Positions 9,389 through 18,257 of a stretch of 64,000 bases of DNA are shown one piece after another; position 1 is the stretch's first letter, and every line of letters begins with the position of its first letter. The stretch covers positions 744,001 to 808,000 of the forward strand of contig NC_014507.1 in NCBI RefSeq assembly GCF_000147875.1. Direction: 5' to 3'. Source of the DNA: Methanolacinia petrolearia DSM 11571. Lineage in GTDB: Archaea; Halobacteriota; Methanomicrobia; Methanomicrobiales; Methanomicrobiaceae. The notes below the pieces were generated by a model. The model was not told the origin of the DNA and did not search any database. It saw only the letters and a list, made by a program, of their open reading frames with translations. The position numbers were made by a program, and so were the translations under genes.

Positions 9389-10353
9389 ACTGGTGTCACC
9401 TCGACAATCATTCCATTATTGGGGTATCTTTCAATTATCTTTTTGTCTCCCGGAAAGTCGTCGGGGTATTCGGTCAACAGCCACCATGCAAGCTCGATCC
9501 TGTCATCGAATATCTCGCAGAGTTCTTCTTCGAGATCCTCAGGGACAGGTCCCGACGGGATCAGCACCCCGTAGACGACAGTTCCGTCCTCTGTGATCTC
9601 CTCGAACGGGCGTGCGGTATTTTCAGCGATCCTCTTGAGCCTTTCACGGAGCTGAACGGAGTCCTTGAAGGTCGATGAGCACCAGTGGACCTTGTCATCT
9701 GCGGCAAGAAGTTCTCCGGCCCACTCCTTTGCTCCCGGTACCGCATTATGATAGTCGTCTTCGAGACTCAGCTCTCTCTCCCTCATTGCGGCGGCGTTCG
9801 TCTCGCTCCATTCAAGTTCGTTGATATTCAGGTAATCGATAAGGGGAAGAACCGGGATGAGTTTTTCAAGGCCCGGAAGCGACGGTACCTCGATCGTCGC
9901 CTCCATCCCGAGTTCCTTTGCATCATTTATTGCCCTGATATAGTCGGTCCCGAGTATATTGTCCCAAAGCTCCTGCGGCGGGTGGAACCTGATCTCGTCG
10001 ACGAGGCCTTTTAGCCTCGTTAACCTCTCCTTCGACGGAGCCATTCCTGTATACAGGTGTATATGATGCTCGTCCCCGAACTCTGCTTTCAGCATCCCTG
10101 CATAAAATATGACGCGTTCAGTCTCGAGAAGCGCTTCTCCGCCGGTAATCCCCGTTCCGAGGGCGTTCATATTCCTTGCTTCTTCCAGGACATCTTCGGG
10201 TTTTTCGACGAGCCTGTCGTTTGCAAATGTCCTGTCTTTATTCTTTCTTTCGTAGGATATCGGGCAGTACCAGCAATCCTTCTCGCACATGCCTGTAATG
10301 AACAGCACCATCTTTGCGCCTTTATGGCATTGCCTGCATCCTTTGCTGAGCAC
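9385..10353 (-). CDS. Radical SAM protein (COG2108-like)
   Basis: A 322-aa protein with an N-terminal Cys pair (CRQC, residues 6-9) and the radical SAM cluster motif CEKDCWYC (Cys23, 27, 30), followed by GITGGEALLE, the usual GGE element. The family is described as related to pyruvate formate-lyase activating enzyme; its reaction is unknown to me. The start is GTG, one base after the lysS stop, and its own stop overlaps the uppS start, so the three genes are very probably one translationally coupled operon. The context might suggest tRNA, lysine or lipid modification, but nothing in the sequence decides. Confidence 0.88.
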   Translation of the reverse strand: MLSKGCRQCHKGAKMVLFITGMCEKDCWYCPISYERKNKDRTFANDRLVEKPEDVLEEARNMNALGTGITGGEALLETERVIFYAGMLKAEFGDEHHIHLYTGMAPSKERLTRLKGLVDEIRFHPPQELWDNILGTDYIRAINDAKELGMEATIEVPSLPGLEKLIPVLPLIDYLNINELEWSETNAAAMRERELSLEDDYHNAVPGAKEWAGELLAADDKVHWCSSTFKDSVQLRERLKRIAENTARPFEEITEDGTVVYGVLIPSGPVPEDLEEELCEIFDDRIELAWWLLTEYPDDFPGDKKIIERYPNNGMIVEVTPV

Positions 10354-10354
10354 T

Positions 10355-11875
10355 TTATTCCACCGTTTCTTTGAGCCTTTCGATCACGAAATCCCTGCCG
10401 AGCGCCTCGAGGAACCACCCTGCACGCGGCCCTCTCTGCTTTCCGAGTATCGAGATATATATCGCAGTGAAGAGTTCTTTTGAGTCGATTCCCGCTTCAT
10501 CTGCCGCTTCATAGACCACATTATGAAGATCCCCGGCATTCCATGTGTTAAGAGCGGAGTATTTCCCTACAAGGTTCGATATGGCTTTCTTCTGTCCGTC
10601 GGAAAGTTCGGCGCATTCGGGAGGCAGCTCCTTTGCAACGGTGAACTTCACCATATCGGGAGCATATTTCTCCACCCACTTCTCCGCCCTGTGAACTCTC
10701 CTGATCACGGCATCGCGGTTTGTTACATTGTACCCGCTTCTCTCGAGTATGTCGAAGATGTCGTTCTCATTTCTTGCAGTCTGTACGACGGTTACAAGAT
10801 GCCTGAACGGGATGTCGGTTGCAACGCTCGATATTTTTGAGAACTCATACTCCCGCCCTTCTCCCTTCTCTGCGATTTTTGAGTATTCGTCGATGAGCGA
10901 GAGCAGGCCCATGCCGGGATCGAATGTGATTGCCTTCTCGGGTTTCGTCTTTACTATAAGGTACCTCAGGACGTCGGGCGGAACTATCTCGAGCATCGAG
11001 TCTATTGTTATCGCAACTCCGGTCGATGAAGCCATCGCTCCTTTTCCCTTGAGGCTGATCCATTCATAAGGAACAGGGAACGGTGCGGAGCCGCCGAAGA
11101 TCTCTTCCACTATCTTTTTGCCCGTGTCGTATGAGCCGCCGGCTGCAGCGTGGTCCTTTCCGAAGGGCTCGATCGTGACTCCGAGCGCCTTCCATCTCAT
11201 CGGCCAGTCGACACGCCATACGAGTTTGCCCTCGCCTTTCGAGTAGTCGCATACTCCTTCGTGGCCGCAGCCGCACCTGTACCTGACAAGGTGCTTTTCA
11301 GGATCGTGTTCGAGAAGTTCTGCGTTCGAGATGGTCCCGCAGCTGCTGCATATGGGATAGAACGGGACCCAGTTCTCCGGGAGCTGTCTTCCCGAAACGC
11401 TCTCGAGGATCTTCTTTATCCTGGGTGCGTTCTCAAGTGCGGTTTTGATCTCTTCGGTAAACATCCCGGACCTGTATAATTCGCTTGACCTGAGGACTTT
11501 CGGTTTTACATCAAGTTCTTCGAGCGAGTTAAGGAACGGTTCGAGAAAATGTTCGGCATAGCTTTTGTGCTTCCCGCAGGGGCACGGGATGTCGCAGATT
11601 GGCATCCCGATATATTTGCTGTATTCTTCGGGAAGGAACGGGTAGACCTTTCTTAAGGGATCGAACTCGTCCGCATTGTACATGAGTTCTACTTCAAGGC
11701 CCTTCTCCTGCATAGCCTTGTATACGATGTCGCCTGTAAGGACCTCTCTCATATTGCCGATATGGATAGGGCCCGACGGTGTAATCCCGGTAGCAATCCT
11801 GTGAGGAATATCCTGCCGGACTTCTGCGGCAATTACATCAGCCCAGTGTATCTTTTCCTGCCTGTTCATTTGCAT
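10355..11875 (-). CDS. lysS: Lysyl-tRNA synthetase, class I
   Basis: It charges tRNA-Lys with lysine. The 506-aa protein is the archaeal class I (Rossmann-fold) enzyme, unrelated to the class II LysRS. Visible are the HIGH-type motif GPIHIGN (residues 35-41), the KMSKS-type loop KGKGAMASSTG (near residue 280), and zinc-finger-like Cys pairs (CPCG near 98; CSSCG and CGCGHEGVC near 175-205). The start ATG 11875 is followed by a second in-frame ATG at 11869. An AT-rich TATA-like run (TATATATT, 11881-11890) lies just upstream. It heads the lysS-radical SAM-uppS unit. Confidence 0.97.
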   Translation of the reverse strand: MQMNRQEKIHWADVIAAEVRQDIPHRIATGITPSGPIHIGNMREVLTGDIVYKAMQEKGLEVELMYNADEFDPLRKVYPFLPEEYSKYIGMPICDIPCPCGKHKSYAEHFLEPFLNSLEELDVKPKVLRSSELYRSGMFTEEIKTALENAPRIKKILESVSGRQLPENWVPFYPICSSCGTISNAELLEHDPEKHLVRYRCGCGHEGVCDYSKGEGKLVWRVDWPMRWKALGVTIEPFGKDHAAAGGSYDTGKKIVEEIFGGSAPFPVPYEWISLKGKGAMASSTGVAITIDSMLEIVPPDVLRYLIVKTKPEKAITFDPGMGLLSLIDEYSKIAEKGEGREYEFSKISSVATDIPFRHLVTVVQTARNENDIFDILERSGYNVTNRDAVIRRVHRAEKWVEKYAPDMVKFTVAKELPPECAELSDGQKKAISNLVGKYSALNTWNAGDLHNVVYEAADEAGIDSKELFTAIYISILGKQRGPRAGWFLEALGRDFVIERLKETVE

Positions 11876-11988
11876 GTGCCTTATATATTATTAGTCCGAG
11901 ATTAACAATATGTAGGTTCTGTCAGCGGAAGAATAATTAATTTTTAGTGATTTAATTAAAGCATTAATATCTTAAGGGTACCTGGAGA

Positions 11989-12867
11989 ATGAATCGTATA
12001 TATAGTGAAGAAGGCCTTTCCGAGGTAATAGGAATTATCATGATCCTTGCCCTGATAATGGTATTTCTTTCAATATGGGTTATCTATGCCGTTCCTGCGG
12101 ACGGGAGACAGCAGGAGATCGAGCACATGGGTTATATCCAGGACTGGTTCACACAATACAAGATTACGGCCGATTCGCTGTGGATAAATTACGATCCCGT
12201 GACTGGTGACGGTCCAAGTGATATCACGGTCTCGAATTCGCTTGTGCTCGGGTCGCAGGGTGGAGCAACATACAGCCAGGGGCTGTTTCTGATATTCATG
12301 AGGCCTTTTGGATCATCCGGAACAATTTCACTGGAAAACGGTTCCGAATGGTTCGAAATAAGCAACAGCAGCGGTGTTCTTTTGAATGAGGAGATCGGTA
12401 GCGTCCAGTACAAGGCACTGAATAACTATTGGATATCTCAGACCTATTATTACGAGATGGGGGGGGTGTTCCTTGAGCAAAGCGACGGGACAGTAAACAG
12501 GGTCGCTCCTCTTTTCGGTTTCAGTTCAAATGGTCAGGTAGCCACATTGGTGATCGTAAATCTTGATACGGAAGGATCGGGAACGAGATCGATCAGCGGA
12601 GAAAGCCAGGTCCGTATTGATACCTCACTTACGGACAGCACCGAAGAATATACATTCGAACCGGTTTCAGGAGAACCGTATACTATAAACATGACACTCA
12701 GGGACGCATCTGCTGCAAAGGCCTGGCGCAGTATCCTGAAAGAACTCGGCGGAGGTACTGTGACTCAGACCGGGAACCAGACTACAATAACAGGCCTGGA
12801 TTCGATAAATTACCAGTACGCCAATTATACGGTTTCTCTGCAGTCTGTTGCAGCAACCTTCACCTGA
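11989..12867 (+). CDS. Archaeal type IV pilin-like surface protein, 292 aa
   Basis: The N-terminus has a class III (prepilin) signal: charged leader MNRIYSEEG, then LSEVIGIIMILALIMVFL, a 20-residue hydrophobic stalk. Cleavage by the archaeal prepilin peptidase is expected after Gly9. The remaining ectodomain is rich in Ser, Thr, Gly and Asn with several N-glycosylation sequons and no recognised domain. It is the first of three co-directional genes with the same type of N-terminus, 56 bases ahead of the next, which suggests an operon for a pilus-like or adhesive surface structure. Confidence 0.85.
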   Translation: MNRIYSEEGLSEVIGIIMILALIMVFLSIWVIYAVPADGRQQEIEHMGYIQDWFTQYKITADSLWINYDPVTGDGPSDITVSNSLVLGSQGGATYSQGLFLIFMRPFGSSGTISLENGSEWFEISNSSGVLLNEEIGSVQYKALNNYWISQTYYYEMGGVFLEQSDGTVNRVAPLFGFSSNGQVATLVIVNLDTEGSGTRSISGESQVRIDTSLTDSTEEYTFEPVSGEPYTINMTLRDASAAKAWRSILKELGGGTVTQTGNQTTITGLDSINYQYANYTVSLQSVAATFT

Positions 12868-12923
12868 TACATAAGGAGTTCTATGTCCGTAATGTCATTC
12901 CGGTCTGGGAAAAGGGGCGCAAA

Positions 12924-14471
12924 ATGAAGTTCAGAAAAGATTTGTCAGCAAAAAAGTTCATTTCCGGAGATGAGGGCGCCGTAGCGGAGCTGATTGGTGC
13001 TCTTCTTCTTACTGCTGTTATTGCTGTCGTTATTGGGATGCTGGCGTTAGTCGTATTTTCGGGCACTTCTGCTGTAGAAACTCCTGCACTCAGGGTGAGT
13101 ACCGTTGACGGAGGAGGGTATATCGATCTTATTCACCAGGGAGGAGACACCCTCAAGAGGGAAACCACCCAAATTCTGGTCGACGGAGTTGACATGACTG
13201 ATGATTTTAAGACGCCCGAGGGTGATCCCTGGATCACGTTTTCCGTCGGCGACATTCTGGAAAGCTCAATCCCATCCACTGAGGGTACCGTAATTCAGGT
13301 AATATCTACCGACTCCCGCAATCCTACGGTTATTGAAAGTATCACTACCCAGCCGGGAATCCCTGCACCTGTTGCAAACTTCACTTTCACTCCTGTTTCG
13401 GGGTATGCACCGCTGGAGGTCTCTTTCGAAGACCTGTCTACCGGTGATCCTACATCCTGGTTCTGGGATTTCGGGGACAATACCTCATCAACGTCAAAAA
13501 ATCCGACGCACACATACAATAATTCAAGCACATATCCCGTTACTCTGACTGCCTGTAATGAAGGAGGATGCAGTTCCATTACAATTAACGTAACTGTCTT
13601 CGGATTTTCGGACTTTGTTACGAATGAGAGTGTCTTCGTGTACGGCAATCAGTTAAACTTTTTAGGAGATGATGTTTTAGGCAACGGCTCGACAGTAATA
13701 ATTACCGGCGATCTCGTCACTTCTGACCTGAACGGAGGAGCCTTGATCTCTGTTACTAATATCTACATAGATGGTAATGTGTATCTTGACGGTGGTAGTG
13801 CAAGTCTGGGCTCTTCAGGTGAGTCTGGAATAATAGTAGTCAACGGTAGTGTGACATTTTGGGACGGTCGGAGGCATGTTTATGGAGAGCTCTATGTCAA
13901 TGGAGACTTCAGTCTGAAAGATGCCAGAATTCATGACAATGTCTATGTTAATGGGAATCTCGAACTTGGGAATACTCCCTGGATTGCTCCGGATGCCTAT
14001 ATCTATTACACGGGTTCGATAAGCCATCCTGGTTCTTATCGTCAGGATATTCTCGATAAGTGCATCAAACAGACTACCGTCCCGCAGGCTGTGGTACCTG
14101 GCATTGAGATTCCCCAAGCTAATTCAGAATCCTGGTACACTTCAAGAGGATATGTTACTCCAAGTGGCAATCTTACGAGCAACATGAAGTTCTTTTCGAA
14201 CAGTTTTTATTTTACAGACTGGATTTCGGGTGGCAAAGCGGAAAATGTTGTTATTGTTGCCTCAACTGGTGATATAACAATATATCACGGGGGTATTACA
14301 GTAACTGGGGTATTATTCGCTCCAAATGGCAGGGTTAACTTTGATGGTGAGAGATTTGAGGGAATTGTTATTGCAAAGGAAGGATTTTACGCCGATTACG
14401 GAACAGATGTCGAATTCAGGAATATTGCCGAATATATCAGCAATCTGGAAGATTACCCGTTTGGAAATTAG
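12924..14471 (+). CDS. Pilin-type surface protein with PKD domain and beta-helix-like region
   Basis: A 515-aa protein with a prepilin-like start: leader ending SGDEG (residues 13-17), then AVAELIGALLLTAVIAVV. The archaeal pilin stalk domain is followed by a PKD domain (about residues 152-228: PVANFTFTP, TSWFWDFGDN, NPTHTYNNSSTYPVTLT). The C-terminal 270 residues consist of short repeated strands (NIYIDGNVYLDGGSA, IIVVNGSVTFWDG, ELYVNGDFSLKDA, NVYVNGNLELGN), resembling right-handed beta-helix or polymer-forming proteins. It is likely exported and membrane-anchored by the uncleaved hydrophobic stalk. No enzyme motif is seen. Confidence 0.88.
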   Translation: MKFRKDLSAKKFISGDEGAVAELIGALLLTAVIAVVIGMLALVVFSGTSAVETPALRVSTVDGGGYIDLIHQGGDTLKRETTQILVDGVDMTDDFKTPEGDPWITFSVGDILESSIPSTEGTVIQVISTDSRNPTVIESITTQPGIPAPVANFTFTPVSGYAPLEVSFEDLSTGDPTSWFWDFGDNTSSTSKNPTHTYNNSSTYPVTLTACNEGGCSSITINVTVFGFSDFVTNESVFVYGNQLNFLGDDVLGNGSTVIITGDLVTSDLNGGALISVTNIYIDGNVYLDGGSASLGSSGESGIIVVNGSVTFWDGRRHVYGELYVNGDFSLKDARIHDNVYVNGNLELGNTPWIAPDAYIYYTGSISHPGSYRQDILDKCIKQTTVPQAVVPGIEIPQANSESWYTSRGYVTPSGNLTSNMKFFSNSFYFTDWISGGKAENVVIVASTGDITIYHGGITVTGVLFAPNGRVNFDGERFEGIVIAKEGFYADYGTDVEFRNIAEYISNLEDYPFGN

Positions 14472-14819
14472 TCTTTTTTTGAATAATTTTCCAGTTCTTT
14501 TGCTGAAATCCCTGATCTGATCGTCAGCGATTAAACATTTTTTTATGATGGGGTCATTTCATGAAAACCGGTGGTTTGTTTATGGTTCGGCAGGAATGAC
14601 GAAAAAGAGGATCATGGTTGCGGAAATTTCCGGCCGATTTTCAGGAATCATCTCTTGGTTATTTCCTGACGAACCCGAAGCAAGCAACACAACGCATTTA
14701 AATATCTATGAATAGTTAGAATACACTATACTGGTATTGCTGGATTGCCTGTGTCAATTATTAAATCTGTTTCACTTGTCTGTTCAGTTATGTTCCATAT
14801 TTTCCGGGATTGATGCATC
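14472..14819 (+). other. Intergenic stretch before the PKD/LamG gene
   Basis: About 350 bases without a convincing gene. A T7 run (14473-14479) follows the upstream stop and could terminate it. ATTTAAATATC at 14697-14707 is a good TATA-box candidate for the next gene, giving a leader of roughly 90 bases. Confidence 0.5.
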
Positions 14820-17312
14820 ATGAAGAGAAACGACATCGAGATTGATGAAATCCAAAGATATGAGGCCGTTTCAGAGCTCATCGGTGTAGTATTAATGATC
14901 ACTCTTGTTGTTGTGGGTATTGCCATGGTGGGCGTATTTATTACGGGCCAGAGTACACCCACAGAAATTCCCAGCCTGTCAATGATCCCGGATACTACAG
15001 AAAATGATCTGCTTTTGTATCATGACGGTGGCGACTCTCTTGCGTCCGGTGAATTTTTTGTCCGTGTGGACGGCGTCGATTATTATCCCGATCAAATAAC
15101 ACTCCTCGGCCAAGGCGATGATGACGAGGAGAGCGGAGGAGAATGGGATTCCTGGGATGTCGGTGAAACGCTCGTAATCGAAGATAAAAGCGATTACAAC
15201 CAGATCCTTATAATCTCCACGAAAGGAGGGCAGGGAAGCCTGATCGCATCAAGCGGAGAGGGAGCATATACCCCAACAGCAACCTCCACCGCGACTGCGA
15301 CATCAACTGCAACAGCTACTGCCACCGCGACTGTCACCGAAACGTCTACCCCTGGACAGCTGCCAGTAGCAGACTTTACGGCGAATCTAACCAGCGGTTC
15401 TGCTCCGCTTACTGTCAATTTCACCGATCTTTCGACAGGCAGTCCTACGTCATGGTTGTGGACCTTCGGCGACGCCCAGACATCGACAAACCAGAGCCCG
15501 CTTCACGTATACAACTCTGCAGGGATTTATAATGTCAGTCTCACAGTATGGAATGCGTATGGAAACGATACGGAGATAAAGACTGCCTATATCACTGTGA
15601 GCGAATTCCCGCAGCCCGCCGCGTGGTGGAAATTCGATGAATCCTCCGGAAGTACAGCCATAGACTCTTCAGGCAACGGCAATAACGGTCAGATCCAGGG
15701 TTCTTATTCCCGTGAAGAAGGCGCCTGTGACAGCGCATTATACTTTGACGGAACAAGTACCTATGTGCTGGTCCCTGATTCGGATACCCTGGATGCACCC
15801 GATTCGATTACTTATACCGCATGGCTCAAGCCCGAGACGCCGGGAATACTCTCCGGAACAAGTTCCACGTATTATAATTACACCTCCCTGATCTGTAAGG
15901 GCGATCAGGACAAGGATAATTATGAGTTATTTGTCAGGCGTATGTACTCCGGAACATCGCAGCTCTCATTTGAGACCTACTCCGGCGGCTATCGCGAATA
16001 CAGCACTAACAACTTTGATTATGAGTATGGCCAGTGGCAGCATATCGCATTTGTTGCGGACACAGACTCCGGGACTGCAAAACTATACGTGAATGGCGAG
16101 TATGCTGCAACAGTCACCTCTTCGCTTCCGTCTTATTTCCAGACGAATGACGACGACCTGACCCTCGGCAAACAGCAGATGAACAGTTATTACTACCAGT
16201 TCTATTATAAGGGGCTCATGGATGATGTCAGGCTGTATACAACGGCTCTGACAGATGACCAGATCAGGGAGATCTACGAGACCTGTACTCCTTCTTATGG
16301 GCCTGTTGCGGAGTTTTCAGCCGATTTTACGTCCGGTGACGCTCCCCTGACGGTAACATTTACCGATCTGTCGACAGGTGCTCCAACCTCGTGGTACTGG
16401 GATTTCGGTGACGGCGAGACCTCAACCGGGCAAAACCCTGTGCATGAATATACATCCGGGGGGACATACACGGTCAGTCTGAGAGCTACTAATGCATATG
16501 GTTCAGATATCGAGGAGAAGACCGATTATGTCACCGTGACTGCGACGCGTTCAGATATTTACCTCAACACTCACAGACCCTTTTATTTCACATCGGGCGG
16601 TGAACTTGAATTTGATGTTACAGGTCCCAACTCTTACCTCCACTATAGGGGTTCCAAGATTTACCTCCCTGTTGGAACAAATGTCCGTATTGTTCTGATG
16701 AGCGACCAGGATGGATCTATTGATATGCGTTCCCCAGGAACGATAAACACTCTGAATTTTGATGATGCGAACCTGTATATTGACGGGGTGCTTAGGGAAA
16801 ACTCCGGTTCTGTGTCCGATGTATGGATCTCGGGTTATTCGAATATGATTTCGACGCTTTCAATAGTTGTCCCTTACCCGGGGTATAATGTCCAGACATA
16901 CCTGAGTGTTGACGGAACTGTGATTCTGCCTTATTCACCCACTAAGACCCCCGAGGTTCATATCAATAATATGTACCCGGGCAGTGGCAATGTATTCCAG
17001 CTCAGCGGTTCTACATACCTGGTGTGCAGTGCAGGAAGTTATGATTTAATTGAACCTTCAATACTCCCTGTTGCAGAATTTTATGGTACACCCACTGATG
17101 GCAGGAAGCCGATGACAGTATATTTCACTGATCTGTCTACAGGAGATCCTATATACTGGTCTTGGGACTTTGGAGATGGGAATACTTCAACTGAGCAAAA
17201 CCCTACTCATGTATATACATGGCAGGGATGGTATGATGTCTCACTCACAGTCACCAATGCTGATGGAAGTGACAGTATTACAAAAAATAAGTATATACGT
17301 GTGAGAAACTGA
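14820..17312 (+). CDS. Large pilin-type surface protein with three PKD domains and a LamG domain
   Basis: An 830-aa protein. In order: leader and hydrophobic stalk (YEAVSELIGVVLMITLVVVG, residues 18-37); an archaeal pilin-type domain to about 145; a Thr/Ala linker (about residues 153-182, TATATSTAT pattern); PKD 1 (183-262); LamG/concanavalin-like domain (265-485: WWKFDESSGS, GNGNNGQI, ALYFDGTSTYVLVP); PKD 2 (490-575); a 170-residue beta-rich segment without a known name; PKD 3 (745-828). PKD and LamG modules typically mediate protein or carbohydrate binding at the cell surface. The leader lacks a clear Gly before the stalk, so it may be membrane-anchored rather than processed. Confidence 0.9.
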   Translation: MKRNDIEIDEIQRYEAVSELIGVVLMITLVVVGIAMVGVFITGQSTPTEIPSLSMIPDTTENDLLLYHDGGDSLASGEFFVRVDGVDYYPDQITLLGQGDDDEESGGEWDSWDVGETLVIEDKSDYNQILIISTKGGQGSLIASSGEGAYTPTATSTATATSTATATATATVTETSTPGQLPVADFTANLTSGSAPLTVNFTDLSTGSPTSWLWTFGDAQTSTNQSPLHVYNSAGIYNVSLTVWNAYGNDTEIKTAYITVSEFPQPAAWWKFDESSGSTAIDSSGNGNNGQIQGSYSREEGACDSALYFDGTSTYVLVPDSDTLDAPDSITYTAWLKPETPGILSGTSSTYYNYTSLICKGDQDKDNYELFVRRMYSGTSQLSFETYSGGYREYSTNNFDYEYGQWQHIAFVADTDSGTAKLYVNGEYAATVTSSLPSYFQTNDDDLTLGKQQMNSYYYQFYYKGLMDDVRLYTTALTDDQIREIYETCTPSYGPVAEFSADFTSGDAPLTVTFTDLSTGAPTSWYWDFGDGETSTGQNPVHEYTSGGTYTVSLRATNAYGSDIEEKTDYVTVTATRSDIYLNTHRPFYFTSGGELEFDVTGPNSYLHYRGSKIYLPVGTNVRIVLMSDQDGSIDMRSPGTINTLNFDDANLYIDGVLRENSGSVSDVWISGYSNMISTLSIVVPYPGYNVQTYLSVDGTVILPYSPTKTPEVHINNMYPGSGNVFQLSGSTYLVCSAGSYDLIEPSILPVAEFYGTPTDGRKPMTVYFTDLSTGDPIYWSWDFGDGNTSTEQNPTHVYTWQGWYDVSLTVTNADGSDSITKNKYIRVRN
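15277..15352 (+). repeat. Low-complexity Ala/Thr-coding tract
   Basis: A near-periodic run of ACN GCN codons encodes alternating Thr and Ala in the linker between the pilin-like part and the first PKD domain. Such tracts expand and contract by slippage and are typical O-glycosylated spacers. It is in frame here. Confidence 0.75.
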
Positions 17313-17459
17313 TGAAATCTCCTTTTTAGGAATAAATTTTTCAGCGGATAATTATTGGGGGTCCAACTTTATTGAATAAAAGGAAATGGTTACTGAAAAG
17401 TAATTTTTGTTTTTGCTTGATGAAAACAGTTTGAAATTGATCCTGGTAATTTCAAAGAA

Positions 17460-17858
17460 CTATTTCTTCCTCTTTTTCTTTTTATCCTTCTCTACCTTTC
17501 CCATCGAAAGCAGATCGACGATGTACTTGTCGTCCTTTCCCATCTGCATTACCATCTCGTCGCTCTTTGCGAGCTTTTCAAGGTTTAGTTCGTAAGATCC
17601 GGGATTCAGGACACGGATGCTCTCTATCCTGTCGTATATCTCAACCGGCTCTTCCTCCTTGCTGGTGCTTACTTCAAGAAGAGAATCTTTTTTCTCTTCG
17701 ATCACATCCTCTATGCTCTTCTCTTCAAGAATGTCCTTATGAAGATCTTCAGGCTTGATGTAGAGAAACTTTTTTCCTCCGCAACTGGGGCATCCCTTCA
17801 GGATGTCGGTTGTACCGTCCTTAAACTCCCTGCCGCATTTTGTACACTTGTGTGGCAT
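17460..17858 (-). CDS. Zn-ribbon protein of the Era-GTPase/DUF2073 operon (OapC-like)
   Basis: A 132-aa protein with an N-terminal zinc ribbon (Cys5, Cys8 in CTKC; Cys23, Cys26 in CPSC). An acidic middle follows, then a conserved block IESIRVLNPGSYELNLEKL and a Lys-rich tail (KVEKDKKKKRKK) that could bind nucleic acid. It is the last gene of a three-gene unit with DUF2073 and an Era-like GTPase. From memory, haloarchaeal homologues are annotated as origin-associated proteins (Oap); that label is tentative here and no replication origin is seen next to it. Confidence 0.8.
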   Translation of the reverse strand: MPHKCTKCGREFKDGTTDILKGCPSCGGKKFLYIKPEDLHKDILEEKSIEDVIEEKKDSLLEVSTSKEEEPVEIYDRIESIRVLNPGSYELNLEKLAKSDEMVMQMGKDDKYIVDLLSMGKVEKDKKKKRKK

Positions 17859-17867
17859 TATCAGGTT

Positions 17868-18257
17868 TCACCTTGAGGATACCCAGGCACTGATGAGATC
17901 CTTGTCTTTCTTCAACGTCTTCATCTGGTTTGCAGGCCCTATTACTGTAAGGCGGCCTGGAGATTCCTTTTTGCCGAAGAGACCCCCGAAAAGTCCGCCA
18001 CCTCCCTTGTGGCTTTCAGCCGGTCCCCCGGAATATGTCTCCATCTCTATTCCGGCAAATCCGTCGGGAGTAATCTCCCTCATCGTGGTCTCGATAAGAA
18101 GGCTCTGCTCGTCCGCAGTCAGGCCTTTTTCAAGAACCACTACATTTCCTTCCATGACCTTTTCAAGAATCAGCCTGACTTTCTCCAATGCCGTGAGTCT
18201 TTCGAGGCGGTCAGCCGATATGAGGTCTATCTGAACTCCCTGTATCATTTTATTCAC
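17868..18257 (-). CDS. DUF2073 family protein
   Basis: A 129-aa soluble protein without catalytic motifs. The N-terminus is MIQGVQIDLISADRLERL, and a glycine-rich loop (GGGGLFGGLFGKK, about residues 85-97) sits in the C-terminal half. It lies between the GTPase (4-base overlap) and the Zn-ribbon gene (9-base gap), so the three are almost certainly co-translated and may form a complex. Function is unknown. Confidence 0.8.
   Translation of the reverse strand: MNKMIQGVQIDLISADRLERLTALEKVRLILEKVMEGNVVVLEKGLTADEQSLLIETTMREITPDGFAGIEMETYSGGPAESHKGGGGLFGGLFGKKESPGRLTVIGPANQMKTLKKDKDLISAWVSSR

Noticed and set aside
14472-14819. Possible small gene before the PKD/LamG protein
   Set aside because: Only very short frames (about a dozen codons) are present; the region looks like a promoter and leader.
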